Assembly: GCA_018399395.1 (NCBI GenBank)
Contig: JAGYOI010000084.1
Coordinates: 1-6,291, forward strand
DNA length: 6,291 nucleotides
Origin: Prolixibacteraceae bacterium
GTDB taxonomy: Bacteria > Bacteroidota > Bacteroidia > Bacteroidales > Prolixibacteraceae
Reading direction: 5' to 3'
The translations under genes were made by a program, and so were the position numbers. Below, piece after piece: positions 5,738-6,291 of this stretch. The notes under the pieces were generated by a model, which was not told the origin of the DNA, searched no databases, and saw nothing but the letters and a program-made list of their open reading frames with translations. How positions within the stretch are numbered: the stretch's first letter is position 1; every line of letters begins with the position of its first letter.

Positions 5738-6291
5738 AGGCGGTAAAAGATTGCACTTTGTATCAACAATGGATAACGCTCCATTAAAGCGGGGTGCTGC
5801 CGAATCAAAAGGAATTATCGGGGGACTTGGTTCGTTTGTGAAACATGCGAAGGTATTTGCACCTTTAGCAGTAGGGGCGCTTTTTGCCAAACTCGGAAAG
5901 GACGTTCACAAATTCAGTCAGCAATTTCAGATTGCAATGAAAGAAGTACAGACCATTTCGGCTGAAACCCAAAGAGACTTCAAAGGCGTTTCCGATGCAG
6001 TCATAGAAATGAGCAGGAAAGCCCCTGACGATGCAATTGAACTATCCAAAGCTTTATATCAAATTGTTTCTGCCGGGTATGATGGTGCCGAGGGCATGAA
6101 GGTATTGGATTCTTCTGTTAAGGCTGCTGTTGGCGGTATTACGGAAACGAAAGTTGCAGCCGATGCATTGACAACGGTAATGAACGCGTGGGGAAAAACT
6201 ACTGATGATTTGAATAATATTTCAGATGTGTTTTTCCAGACAGTCAAACTCGGTAAAACTACGTTTGAGGAACTTTCCAGAAGTATTGCTT
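5727..6291 (+). CDS. tail tape measure protein, TP901-type, N-terminal part (cut by the window end)
   Basis: The frame from ATG 5727 is open to the window edge (188 residues). Tape measure proteins set tail length and lie inside the tail tube. Residues 1-20 begin MPTEGGKRLHFVSTMDNAP, a common tape measure opening (a short beta segment, then MDN). A hydrophobic glycine-rich stretch is at about 36-56 (SFVKHAKVFAPLAVGALFAKL). From residue 70 the TP901 core follows: KEVQTISAE, then DAIELSKALYQIVSAGYDGA, an AAVGGITETKVAADALTTV segment with alternating Ala, and NNISDVFFQTVKLGKTTFEE. These match the A-x-x-L-Y-x-x-x-S-A-G pattern known from this family. The start overlaps the chaperone extension stop by 11 bases; a second in-frame ATG at 5769 would remove the opening strand. 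The presence of this gene indicates a long-tailed phage. Confidence 0.85.
   Translation, partial: MPTEGGKRLHFVSTMDNAPLKRGAAESKGIIGGLGSFVKHAKVFAPLAVGALFAKLGKDVHKFSQQFQIAMKEVQTISAETQRDFKGVSDAVIEMSRKAPDDAIELSKALYQIVSAGYDGAEGMKVLDSSVKAAVGGITETKVAADALTTVMNAWGKTTDDLNNISDVFFQTVKLGKTTFEELSRSIA

Noticed and set aside
1..6291. CRISPR array, tRNA, insertion sequence or attachment site
   Set aside because: No regularly spaced repeats, cloverleaf-like segment, transposase frame or flanking terminal inverted repeats were seen.

Overview
The window is a stretch of the structural (head, neck and tail) module of a tailed phage or prophage with long, non-contractile-type tail genes. All genes run on the + strand and are packed tightly, with stop/start overlaps (TAATG, ATGA) or gaps of a few bases. 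The host is most likely a member of the Bacteroidota. Starts are preceded by A/T-rich stretches (for example taaaaat-ATG or tttatt-ATG) rather than Shine-Dalgarno sequences. Base composition is moderately AT-rich, and two sites fit the Bacteroidota promoter element TAnnTTTG. No sequence search could be run, so family names rest on recognised sequence patterns and gene order.

Layout. 1-92: the 3' end of an unidentified upstream gene. 93-266: non-coding DNA with a strong rho-independent terminator (185-214) and two candidate promoter elements. 267-938: probable scaffolding protein. 958-1884: probable head decoration/head-fibre protein with an apparent inserted domain. 1903-2994: major capsid protein, lambda E-like. 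2994-3305, 3307-3615, 3597-4016 and 4013-4477: four small neck and tail-completion proteins (adaptor, head-closure, HK97 gp10-like, tail terminator). 4485-5036: major tail tube protein, followed by a second strong terminator (5038-5064). 5076-5543: tail assembly chaperone, G-like. 5462-5737: its -1 frame extension, T-like. 5727 to the end: N-terminal part of a TP901-type tape measure protein.

The order scaffold, decoration, capsid, neck proteins, tube, G, G-T, tape measure parallels the lambda late region (Nu3-D-E-FI/FII-Z-U-V-G-GT-H), although the proteins are divergent. The scaffold and capsid would build the procapsid, the decoration protein would bind the expanded shell, and the neck proteins would close the portal vertex and receive the tail. 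The tube protein would polymerise around the tape measure with help from the G and G-T chaperones.

The most informative observation is a near-textbook programmed -1 frameshift signal in the tail chaperone gene: the slippery heptamer A AAT TTT at 5456-5462, a 5-6 nt spacer, and a 10-11 bp stem-loop at 5468-5501. The -1 frame has no plausible ATG of its own and continues for 91 residues to the start of the tape measure gene. I see nothing that looks like a wholly unknown system; the rest is a divergent version of a known assembly pathway.
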